Positions 1 through 10,261 of a stretch of DNA of 64,000 bases are shown one piece after another. Source of the DNA: Onthophagus taurus (Eukaryota; Arthropoda; Insecta; Coleoptera; Scarabaeidae); the NCBI RefSeq assembly GCF_036711975.1, contig NC_091968.1, positions 22,568,001 to 22,632,000 on the forward strand. Direction: 5' to 3'. Every line of letters starts with the position of its first letter. The first letter of the stretch is position 1. Below the pieces are notes generated by a model, which was not told where the DNA came from, searched no databases, and saw only the letters and a program-made list of their open reading frames with translations. Made by a program: the position numbers and the translations under genes.

Positions 1-1560
1 ATGATTTAGCCACCTTTCAATAACTTTGGAGACCCGGAAAAAGCTATGAAACAGTTATTTGAAGTGGGTTGGAATCATTTTAACGGTTTTACATGGCTAT
101 GAATCAATTTTGCAAAGCTGTATCTGACTATAATTTAAGCTTCAATTTTTCATTGAAGTTAAAACACCATTTTTTGTGCACAACATCAAATCCAAAGGAA
201 ATTTATATATGTTGGACGTAGTTATAGTGCCAAAGAGAAGTTGTAGGTGCAGATATTAGTCATAAAGATTCATAAGCAGTTTATAACCATTTGAATTGAT
301 TTGGAAAAGATAAAAATCAGTTATAAATCATTTAGACAAATTTATAATGATTATTAATCACTTTTCAAACATTTTGAACAACCTAAAATAGCTACGATTT
401 GGTTCTTAATCATTTAGACAAGTTACCAATGATCATCAATTACATTTTGAACAACCTGAAATAGCTGATAACCAGTTCTTAATCATTTCGACAAATTTCT
501 ATTGATCTCCAATCACTTAGAATAACGTTCCAACGTTGTAAACTTGCTCTGGATAGCCTTAGGTATGGTTTTGAGTCATTTTGAATAACATGGAATAGCT
601 GTGAATTAATTCTAAATCATTTAGACATCTTTTAAATAATGACTAATTAGTTATAAATTATTCTGGACAAATTTAAAAAGCTTTGTACAAACTTACAACG
701 ATTTAGCCACCTTTCAATAACTTTGAAAACCCGGAAAAAGCTATGAAACAGTTATTTAAACTGGGTTGGAATCATTTAAACGGTTTTACATGGATAAGAA
801 TCAATTTCACGAAGCTGTATCTGATTTCAATTTAAGCTTCAATTTTTCATTAACGTTAAAACACCATTTTTTTGTGCACAACATCAAATCCAAAGGAAAT
901 TTATGTCTGTTGGACGTAGTTATATTGCGAAAGAGGAGTTGTAGGTGCAAATATCAGTTAAAAGGATTCATAAGCAGTTTATAATCATTTGAATTGATTT
1001 GGAAAAGATAAAAACCAGTTATAAATCATTTAGACAAGTTTCTAATGATTATTAATCACTTTTCAAACATTTTGAACAACCTAAAATAGCTCCGATTTGG
1101 TTCTTAATCATTTAGACAAGTTTCCAATGATCATCAATCACATTTTGAACAACCTGAAATAGCTTTGAATAACGTTCCAACGTTGTAAACTTGCTCTGGA
1201 TAGCCTTAGATATGGTTTTGAATAACATGGAATAGCTGTGAATTAATTCTAAATCATTTAGACATCTTTTCAATAATAACTAATTAGTTATAAATTATTC
1301 TGGACAAATTTAAAAAGCTTTGTGCAAGTTTACAATGATTTGGACAAACATTTAATGACTTAGCTCAACCTAAAATAGCTCCTATATGGTTCTTAATCAT
1401 TTAGACAAGTTTCCAATGATCATCAATCACATTTTGAACAACCTGAAATAGCTGTGAATTAATTCTAAAGCATTCAGACATCTTTTTAATAATGTCTAAT
1501 TAGTTATTAATTATTCTGGCCAAATTTAAATATAATAAAAAATCATTTAGACAAACATTT
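1..1560. repeat. Tandem duplication of a ~700-bp AT-rich unit
   Basis: The block beginning near 13 (cttcaataactttg, then acccggaaaaagctatg) recurs near 711 with a shift of about 698 bp, and most of the unit can be followed through the second copy. Each unit contains shorter internal repeats built on aatcatttagacaag. A third, partial copy follows 1320. The open frames here are short, differ between copies and are not supported as genes. The stretch lies inside the intron upstream of the FMR1-family exon at 8664. Confidence 0.8.
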
Positions 1561-3185
1561 AATGACTAATAATAAAATAATAGACTAATTAATCGTTTTA
1601 AAATTTTTATCAAATTACATTTTAGGAAGTAGGCTTTGTTGTATCACTGTATATACAGGGGGGCCATAAAAATGTATTGATTTAAACATTTTTATGATTC
1701 GCACTGTTTAATTTAAATTTAAAAGGAAGTTAATGTTTTTTTTTCTCTATAAAGTATTTTTTTATTTTAATTTTTAGCATCTTTAAAAACGATTAAATAA
1801 CGAACCTTATTAAACGATGTATGTATATATAAATTGTCGTAATACACTTTTGGAAATGATCCTATTTAAACGATTTAAAGTGACATTGATTTTTGAGAGA
1901 CAAAAAAATCTTTTTTCTATTTTCACTTGATAAGAATTTATTCTTTAGTTTATTTGAACGATTTTTGATTTTTAATCTTTTCCCTAATGGATCTATGTAT
2001 AATATATAGTCGTATAACTTTCTTGGAATCGGTTTTAAGCCGATTCGAATTTCGTTTTTAAATCTATATATATGGCAGTGTAATGTAATTAAAAAAGAAA
2101 AAAAGAAAAACCGTATAAAATGGAACATGCAGTTTTTCAAAACGAAATTATTTTTTATTCATTTAACTGCATCTTCTATAAAGGTTTTTGAGAAATATTC
2201 CGAAATGAACGAAAAATTAAAAAAAAATATTAATAAACGTTGTCCGCAAAAAAAAAAAACCTAAGTATACATAAAATTAGTTGATCAGCGATTGAGTTTT
2301 TATGGGCAAAAGGAAAACCCAAAAACTATATCGGAGATTATTGAATAATTAATTAAAAAAATGATGCAAAGGCGAGACAAGGTTGCCAAAAAAAAAAAAT
2401 TATGGAAACGTCGTTTTGTTGCAGGATTTATCACCCCTTTTTTAATCTTAATACAAGTTGAGATGTTAAAAAAGTGTGTTTAACCTGCCCAAACCATTAT
2501 CTCTCGACATAACCTAACATTAAAAACGGGAAAAAAGAACTTAAAGTTGTTTAAAAAATAACTAAAAAGAAAAAAAGAGCCTTGCTGCAAGGGTACTCGA
2601 GACAAACTCCCGGACCCGTGGCCCGGCTTGGGAGTTTGCCGATTTGCAAAATAATAAAAATCGCTACGGAGGCATTGATTTAGCGCGAGACTGCCACGGA
2701 AAAAGACTGGCTGATATAAAAACTCATGTCGTATTAATATTATTGTGAGAATTTTTTAGAAATATAACTTGATTAAAAAAACACCCTGTGTTTTCTTTTC
2801 GTTTTCTTAATCATACTTTATATTTATTTTTGGGTTTTTTTCGTAGCTGGTTTTTTATTTAAACCCGAATCGACTCTCGTGGTACCCTTTCAGCAAGCAA
2901 TTCTCGTCTATTTAATTTGTACTAACTCTAAAATATGTTTTTTTTTATTTTGTGCCACTAACAAATCTAAAATTTCTAATGTATATACACATATATTTAT
3001 TTTTTTACATATCATCGCGTGCAAATGAGCAATCACTTTACAAAAAAAGGCTTTGCTAAAGGGTTCACCGAGTCACGTTACATAATTTTAGATTTTATTT
3101 TTTTAACCCTTATTCTTAATATTTATAATGCGTGGGTGAATGTGATTTAGTGTATAAAAATGTCAAAATGGGACTAATCGATTAA
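1561..3185. other. AT-rich intronic DNA, no gene seen
   Basis: There is no coding signal. A cagggggg-type end near 1657 may be a transposon border remnant. The only compositionally unusual stretch is 2580-2720, which is more GC-rich and contains a short hairpin (arms 2603-2611 and 2630-2638, CAAACTCCC / GGGAGTTTG). A related ctttgctaaagggttc motif occurs near 3051. Confidence 0.5.
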
Positions 3186-4330
3186 AAGCTCCTTAAGGAT
3201 ACTTAAGGAGCATGAAAAAATTAAATAAGTCGATTTTGACGTTTTTTGGCAATCTTAGAAAGATGCCAGGAAATAAAACGAGCATTTTGAATTGTGTCAA
3301 AATGATATTAATTGATTGGAAACATCTTGAGATGATTTCACATACACGAGGGGACCTAATAATATTAAAGGAGACGATTTCCAGAAAATGTAGATGATTT
3401 TGAACATTAAAAAAATTAATTGGTGTGAGCCAAAATGGTTGTATCGATTAAAGGGTACTTTACGATTACCAAAGAATTAAAAAAAATAATTTTGACGTTT
3501 TTTGGAAGAATTACAAAGAAATTAGGAAATTGAAAAAGCTTGTTGGAGGGTGTCAAAATGATATTAATTGATTGGAATCATCTTGAGGTGATTTCACAAA
3601 CACGAAGGAACTTAATAATATTAAAGGAGATATTTTCCAGAAAATTCGGATTGTTTTGAACATTAAAAAAGTTAATTGGTGTGAGCCAAAATGGTAGTAT
3701 CGATTAAATACTGCTTAAGGATACTTTACGATTATCAAAGAATTAAAAAAATTAATTTTAATCGATTGGAAAGATCTTGAGATGATTTCACAAACACGAA
3801 GAAACTTAATAATATTAAAGGAGTTAATTTCCAGAAAATTTAGATGATTTTGAACATTAAAAAAATTAATTGGTTTGAGCCAAAATGGTTATAATCGATT
3901 AAAAAGTACTCAAAAATACTTTACGATTACCAAAGAATTAAAAAAAAATAATTTTGACGTTTTTTGGAAGAATTACAAAGAAATTAGGAAACATAAAAAG
4001 CTTTTTGGAGTGTGTCAAAATGATACTAATTGATTGGAAACATCTTGAGGTGATTTCACAAACACGAGGGAACTTAATAATATTAAAAGAGATATTTTCC
4101 AGAAAATTCGGATTGTTTTGAACATTAAAAAAGTTAATTGGTGTGAGCCAAAATGGTTATAATCGATTAAAAAGTACTCAAAGATACTTTACGATTACCA
4201 AAGAATTAAAAAAAATAATTTTGACGTTTTTTGGAAGAATTACAAAGAAATTAGGAAATATAAAAAGCTTGTTGGAGTGTGTCAAAATGATAGTAATTGA
4301 TTGGAAACATCTTGAGGTGTATTGAGATAT
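3186..4330. repeat. Tandem repeat, units of ~190-270 bp
   Basis: The motif ttaattggtgtgagcc recurs near 3416, 3673, 3867 (one change) and 4135. Between recurrences the sequence repeats closely, including the blocks gacgttttttggaagaatt and gatttcacaaacacgag. The small open frames within it shift from copy to copy and look incidental. Confidence 0.8.
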
Positions 4331-4399
4331 ATTACTGGCAAAGATTTAGCGATTTCTTCTTTAAAAAGGACAAGTTTTACATCTTCCATGATATACCAG

Positions 4400-4835
4400 T
4401 ACTTTTCAACGCTGTAAATCAAGAGTATGGCTCAAACGAAAAAAAAATCGGTGGTTGTGTCTTGATTTTTAAAGACTCCTCATAAAAAGTGACCTCATTG
4501 CTATCAAGATAATTCATGTTGTTTCTATGCAACGTCAGAAGATAACCTTCAAAAAGCTGTATACTCGGGACTCTCAGGAGGTGCATATCTTGCTGGAATA
4601 TCCAGCGATCCTCGAGAGCCAAGTTTTCCTGCTTCAAATTTTGTTCTAAAATACTTTTAATTTATACCGGTCCATAACCCATGGCACTACCTCTGCCATG
4701 CTTTGTAATTGGTACCAAATTCAACTCCATCACCGTGTTTCGTTTTTTCCAAATTTTTCCATCACTTCCAAAAAGGTCCATTCGGACCAGAAATCCATTC
4801 CCTTATCCACTGAGTAAATTCTAGTTGTAGACTAG
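4400..4835 (-). pseudogene. Tc1/mariner-like transposase fragment
   Basis: Reading the minus strand gives LFGSDGKIWKKRNTVMELN followed by LVPITKHGRGSAMGYG. This matches the Tc1-family stretch containing FGSDG, WRK-like and KHGGGSVMVWG motifs. After an in-frame stop and a short gap comes NLALEDRWIFQQD, corresponding to the FxxQQD segment that holds the second catalytic aspartate of the DDE/D triad. The following DPKH motif is lost. Stops and frame changes interrupt the reading, and neither an N-terminal helix-turn-helix region nor terminal repeats were found. This is a dead fragment inside the FMR1-family intron. Confidence 0.8.
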
Positions 4836-5240
4836 AGTAGATTTTCTTCTGGGTGTACTGCTGAAAAATCCATTGTAGAGTAGAACTCTTCTTGGATGTA
4901 CAGACTTATTAAATAAACTCGAGATGTGGTCAGCTAATTTTGGTGCATAACTCTAGGGTTTTTGCACATTTCTTTTAATATGAAGCTAATATCTCTTCTA
5001 GAAAGTTTCTAAAAATTAGGCTCATTTAATGTTTGACAATTTGGCCAAAAGAATTTCTTTTGTCGCTTCGTCGCTGAATTTTCTGCATCGATTCGCTTGA
5101 TATAGTCATTTGCATAAGATAACACTAAAAATGCAACATATTTTATTGCACTAACACTAGAGGTGCGCCTAAAAATAATTTTGATGTTTTTTGAAAGAGT
5201 TTCGACGCACGGCTAAGAAAACATTTTCAGGTGTTAATGT
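4836..5240. other. AT-rich intronic DNA, nothing recognised
   Basis: No coding, RNA or repeat structure is visible beyond short A/T runs. Confidence 0.4.
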
Positions 5241-5800
5241 CAACTTTAATTTTATTATTATTTTCGTAATCTTTATAAAATAACCTTTAAAATGAGTCCA
5301 AACATGATGCACTTATCTCAAAAAACAAAAAAGTTAGAATAAAAAACGTTAAACCCGAAGTTAGCAACAATGAAGTTAGCAATTTAATTTTTAAATATTA
5401 ATACCAACCTTAATTTCTGAATTTTTTCATTATATTTTTGTTTTTGTGACAAATTTAATATTAAGACATTTTATAAAAATTAAGAATATATCAAAATGAC
5501 ATTGACATTTCAAACCGGAAGTTGTTTATATCTCGAGTAATATTGAAACTAAACGTATTATGTTTGGACTCATTTTAAAGGATTTTTCACGACGATTACA
5601 AATATGTCAAAATTGACGTTGACGTTCTTAACCGGAAGTTGACCGTAACTTCATTAATATTGAAAATAAATATGTCGTGTTTGTACTCATTTTAAAGGAT
5701 TTTTAATGAAGATTACAAATATGTTAAAATTGAGATTGACATTTTAAACCTGAAGTTAGTTATCATATAATAGAAGTTTTATAACTAAAATGGTTTTTGG
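5240..5800. repeat. Dispersed ACTTCCGG-family repeat, copy 1
   Basis: This copy has the family hallmarks: cattttaaaggatttttca, caaatatgtcaaaattgac and aaccggaagttgacc. These alternate with tttaaaatgagtccaaac-type modules of the same or opposite sense. The same modules occur at 6.57-8.17, 22.85-25.1, 26.5-28.8, 41.6-44.8 and 46.7-48.85 kb. No coding capacity was seen. Confidence 0.8.
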
Positions 5801-5956
5801 GTCGTTTCAAATTGATTAAAAAAAAATCGTCGATTTTTAAGCCACATGATGATTCTTGAATTTTTCCAAAGTTTCTTAATATTTTTTTGTTAAAAAAGCG
5901 TTTTAAAAATGCAAAATCAAACTAGATTATTTTCTTCAAAAATTTTTAATTTTGAC

Positions 5957-6560
5957 ACCTCGTAAAATTTGTATTTATTATCCAATTTCGACAATTTTTT
6001 TTTTTGAATTATACACCATAAAAAAACTATCTTCGGACAAAGAATCATGTTTTTCCTAGAAAAGTCAAGGCCTACTTTTTCACTTTTTAGGTGTTAAAAA
6101 TGAAGAAATCATATTAGGAAATTTTTTAGGGGCAGTTTCATCAAAAATGGTTAGAAATTAAAACCGTTGCGGATAATTGAAAAATATCATTTTTTATGAA
6201 TTTATTTGATCTGATCTAGTAAACCATGACAAAAAAGTTAATAAAATCCAGACAATAATAACAAAAACTATTTACATTTGTTACAGATGAAATTAATTGA
6301 TAAAAAGTTATATTTTTCAATTATCTGAACGGTGTTAATTTGTAACCATTTTTGATGAAATTTGGTATATGCCCTCAGATTTTTTGTAAAAAAATTCCTA
6401 ATATGATTTCTTCATTTTTTGCACCTAAAAAGTGAAATAGTAGGCCTTGGTTTTTCAAAAAAAAATATGACTTTGACCTAAGGTACAGTTTCTTACGCTC
6501 TGCAATTCAAAAAAAAATTTGTCGAAATCGGGTAATAAATACAGATTTTACGAGGGTGCC
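5957..6560. repeat. Foldback (long inverted repeat) element
   Basis: The left arm begins near 5957 with cacctcgtaaaatttgtatt and is matched in reverse complement by aatacagattttacgagggtg ending near 6560. Inner parts also pair: aagtcaaggcctacttttt near 6063 with agtaggccttgg near 6440, and tcatcaaaaatggtta near 6138 with accatttttgatgaaat near 6346. The arms are a few hundred bases and the loop is about 100 bases near 6200-6300. No open frame is present, which fits a non-autonomous foldback or MITE-like insertion within the ACTTCCGG repeat region. Confidence 0.7.
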
Positions 6561-6569
6561 CCGCTTTCA

Positions 6570-8165
6570 AATGGGTCACACTGTATTTGTCAACTTCATA
6601 AAAAATCCTTTAAAATGAGTCCAAACTCGACATATTTAACTTTAATATTAACGGAGATACAATTACTTCCGGTTTGAAACGTCAACGTCAATTTTGACAT
6701 ATTTGTCATCTTCATTAAAAAAACCTTTAAAATGAGTCCAAACATGACGCACTTATCTCAAAAAACAAAAAAGTTAGAATAAAAAACATTAAACCCGAAG
6801 TTAGCAATTTAATTTTTAAATATTAATACCAACCTAAATTTTTGATTTTTTTTATTATATTTTTATTTTTGTGACAAATATTAAGACATTTTATAAAAAT
6901 TGAGGATATATCAAAATGACATTGACATTTCAAACCGGAAGTTGCTCATAACTTCATTAATAGATTGAAGATAAATATGTCGTGTTTGTACTCAATTTAA
7001 AGGATTTTTAATGAAGATTACAAATATGTCAAAATTGAGGTTAATATTTTAAACCTGAAATTAGATCATATAATAGACAAATGGACAACTTCATGGTGTT
7101 GTTTCATGATGTATTCTTTATTATAAAACCTTTAAAATGAGTCCAAATGCGATGCATTTATGTCAAAAAACCAAAAAGTTCGAACTTTCAACTTTTAATT
7201 TTGACATATTTGTCAACTTCATAAAAAATCCTTTAAAATGAGTCCAAACTCGACATATTTAACTTTAATATTAACGGAAATACAATCACTTCCGGTTTGA
7301 AACGTCAACGTCAATTTTGACATATTTGTCATCTTCATTAAAAAAACCTTTAAAATGAGTCCAAACATGACGCACTTATCTCAAAAAACAAAAAAATTAG
7401 ATTAAAAAACATTAAACTTGAAGTTGACAACAATGAAGATAGCAATTTAATTGTTAAATATTAATACCAACCTTAATTTCTGAACTTTTTTATTATATTT
7501 TTGTTTTTGTGACAAATTTTAAGACATTTTATAAAATTAAGAATATATCAAAATGACAGTGACATTTCAAACTGGAAGTTGCTTATATCTCGAGTAATAT
7601 TGGAATTAAACGTATCATGTTTGGGCTCATTTTAAAAGATTTTTCACGATGATTACAAATATGTCAAAATTTAGGTTGACATTTCTAACCGAAAGTTAAC
7701 CATAACTTCATTAATATTAAAGATAAATATGTCGTGTTTGTACTCATTTTAAAGGATTTTTAGTGAAGATTACAAACTTGTCAAAATTGAGGTTGACATT
7801 TTAAGTCTGAAGTTAGTTATCATATAATAGACTAATGGATAACTTCATGGTGTTCTTCCATGATCTATTTTTTTATTAAAAAAACCTTTAAAATGCGTCC
7901 AAACACGATACATTTATTTCAAAAAACCAAAGAGTTGGAACTTTCTACTTTTAATTGTGTTTAATTGTGTTAATTGTTACTTTTAATATATCAAAATGAC
8001 ATTGACATTTCAAACCGGAAGGTGCTTATATCTCTCGTAATATTGGAATTAAACGTATCATGTTTTGGGCTCATTTTAAAGGATTTTTCATGACGATTAC
8101 AAATATGTCAAAATTGAGGTTGACATTTCTAACGGAAAGTTAGTTACTATATAATAGGCAAATGG
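6570..8165. repeat. Dispersed ACTTCCGG-family repeat, copies 2-4
   Basis: At least two full rounds of the same modules as at 5240-5800, with internal tandem duplication: catcttcattaaaaaaacc recurs near 6708 and 7331, and aagttagttatcatataat marks unit ends. The last round ends near 8165, after which single-copy AT-rich intron runs to 8663. Confidence 0.8.
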
Positions 8166-8663
8166 ACAACTTATTTGCTATTTTATCTGTCATACTTTCC
8201 TAATTATTATTGTCTTGTCAAACCCAATCATTTCTTTTTTTTACAAATACAGGGTTATATTTGTAATCCCACTAATACTAATTTTCTAAAATATTATCTT
8301 ATTATGTTTTACAAAAATCTCATAATTCAATGCTGTATATTTGTATATAGACTTTTGTACGTCATTGTACATTTTTACTCCGATTGACATAAAAATTTCA
8401 GAAAACATTTTAGACATATTGTACCATTAGATCAAAAATAAACTCAAATAAATCATCAATAGACTTTCCAGAATTAGATGAGTACCAATATAATTAGACC
8501 TTTTTTGACATTTTAGAACTAAATGACATTCGAGTGACATCCTGCTTGACATTTCGGTTGTCAATTTGATTAAACTCGAAATTTTAGTTTTAGTTCTAAA
8601 AAATAATTAAATTTATTAAAAATGTTATTAATTCTTTAATTTTTTTAAATAAAAATGAATTAG

Positions 8664-8852
8664 GTTCTCGACATCAAACCCCCGATACAGATGAACGCGT
8701 TGGAAACGCTCCCGGACGACAATACGGGGGTCCTAATCGAGGTGGAGGCGGACGAGGTTCCCGTAAAGACCCTCGAAGAGACGATAGAAGACGTACCACC
8801 GATGACGAAGAAACCGTATTGGATAGTCAAGAAGTTTCGAGCGCCGATAGAG
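8664..8852 (+). CDS. FMR1: FMR1/FXR-family protein, RGG/Arg-rich exon
   Basis: Internal exon of 189 nt between acceptor ...atgaattag and donor AGAG|gtaaaa, phase 1 at both ends. It encodes GSRHQTPDTDERVGN, then a glycine/arginine box (GGPNRGGGGRGSR), then RRDDRRRTTDDEETVLDSQE and VSSADR. The Arg cluster followed by TDDE-x-VLD resembles the FXR1 RRRRTDEDAVL segment. The RGG-type box is the RNA-binding tail of the FMRP/FXR translational regulators, which act in cytoplasmic ribonucleoprotein particles. The Agenet and KH-domain exons must lie upstream of the window. The gene continues at 15115, with an optional exon at 9019. The family assignment rests on this exon and the C-terminal exon together. 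Confidence 0.82.
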
Positions 8853-9018
8853 GTAAAATAATTTTATTTTTAAGAAACTATTTTGTATGTATTAGTTAAT
8901 TTGGTTATAATTTGATATCTTGGGCATGTGGTATCTACTATATTTAGTTGTTAGATAGGTTAATAGACGAGATATGAAATTTAATTATAAAATGTATGGA
9001 TGGGGTGTTCGTGTATAG

Positions 9019-9126
9019 AGTCTGTGTCGAGCGCGGAGGCGATCTCCTGGTCCGGGGGCCCGCCGCGGCGGAGGAGGCGCAGGCCGAGACATCACAGTGA
9101 AACGCGAAGGTCGCCCCCTCACTACA
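9019..9126 (+). CDS. FMR1: FMR1/FXR-family candidate cassette exon (Arg/Pro-rich)
   Basis: A 108-nt open stretch lies between an acceptor (gtgtatag) and a near-consensus donor (TACA|gtaagt). With the one base carried over from the previous exon it reads ESVSSAEAISWSGGPP, six arginines, then PRHHSETRRSPPHY, with no stop. Length is a multiple of three and both ends are phase 1, so it can be included or skipped without changing the downstream frame. It is strikingly GC-rich compared with its AT-rich surroundings, which supports constraint. Its start echoes the end of the preceding exon (VSSAD versus VSSAE). Inclusion in mRNA is an inference; the upstream polypyrimidine tract is weak, which fits regulated splicing. 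Confidence 0.7.
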
Positions 9127-9529
9127 GTAAGTAATTTTAAAAAGGCCACAACAAAAATAAGACCATAAAAATTCGAACAACAATGGGTGTGATGTGAATG
9201 TGTACAGTTTGATTGCGAATTCATTTTTGCTTACAGTTTTTTTTGTTAACTGCTTTTTTAGTGCATGTTATTATTACTAATTAACCTTCGAGCAGGCGCG
9301 TGTCATAAATTTTATGACATCAGGTCCGTATTAATAAATATTAGGTTATTTTTAATAAAACAGTTAAAACTACAGTAAAAATATTTAATTTATATTAAAC
9401 AATTGTTAAAAACATAAAATAAAATCGATTAATTTTTGAAATCTAACAACATTTACAAACTATATACCGGGAATTTCATATAAGTCGCAATATATGAATG
9501 CAGTAACCATAGTTAAGAAACTATTGTGC

Positions 9530-10260
9530 ACTTCTAGTAATAGTGTACTAGATAGCGCTAGATTGTATATTTTTATGTAACTAAAACTAGAATTAACACT
9601 AGAAACATTCTAGTTTAGCCGATCGTCTCTTAAGACTGCTAAACCCTAATGATTCTAGTTCTAGGTCGAGTAATAATTCTAGTAATAGTGTTAAGTAGCG
9701 CTGGTAAGCACTAGATAGCGCTAAATTGTATATTATTGAACTAAAACTAGAATGTTGAAAATGATGAAAATTTTTTCTATAACGGACTTTTGGCTATAAT
9801 GGACATATACCGATATACAGGGTGTCCAATTAGTGCGATATCTCCTTACAGGGTGTCGCTAGAAGAAAATGTTTATATATAAAGTTGTTTGGTGCTCGAA
9901 GGTGCATAACCTAAAAATATTTTTGTTTATACAGGGTGTTGCAAAAACAAAGTACAAGGTACAACTTCGTAAATTTAAATGGAACACCCCATATTTCGGA
10001 CCCATGTTCATTAGCACTACATTAGCACTACTCCTATAAATATTTAAACGTCGTTTTAAACTAACCTGTATATGAATGCTGTAACCGTAGTTACGAAACT
10101 ACTGTGCACTTGCACTGTCCCACATAATTCAGCCGTGCTTCTGTCAAGACGGTTAAATCCAAATGATTCTAGTTCTAGGTCTTGTGTTAGTTCTAGTGAT
10201 AGTACTAGTGTAAAACTAGAACTAACACTAGACCTAGAACTAGAAACATTCGGGTTTAAA
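9530..10260. repeat. CTAG-palindrome family copies and cagggtg transposon-end pieces
   Basis: Segments rich in ctagttctaggtc, agtgttagttctagt and their reverse complements occur near 9530-9760 and 10140-10255. They are the same family as the large array at 54.2-56.9 kb. In the second copy the two arms face each other as aaccntttnnaccc-type palindromes. Open frames spelling [10 protein letters not shown] or [10 protein letters not shown] arise purely from this periodicity. Between the copies are several cagggtgt motifs typical of Tc1/mariner-like or foldback ends. Confidence 0.7.
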
Positions 10261-10261
10261 C

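Noticed and set aside
8944-9224. Minus-strand frames overlapping the cassette exon
   Set aside because: They are shadows of the GC-rich + strand exon, and the frames have no domain.
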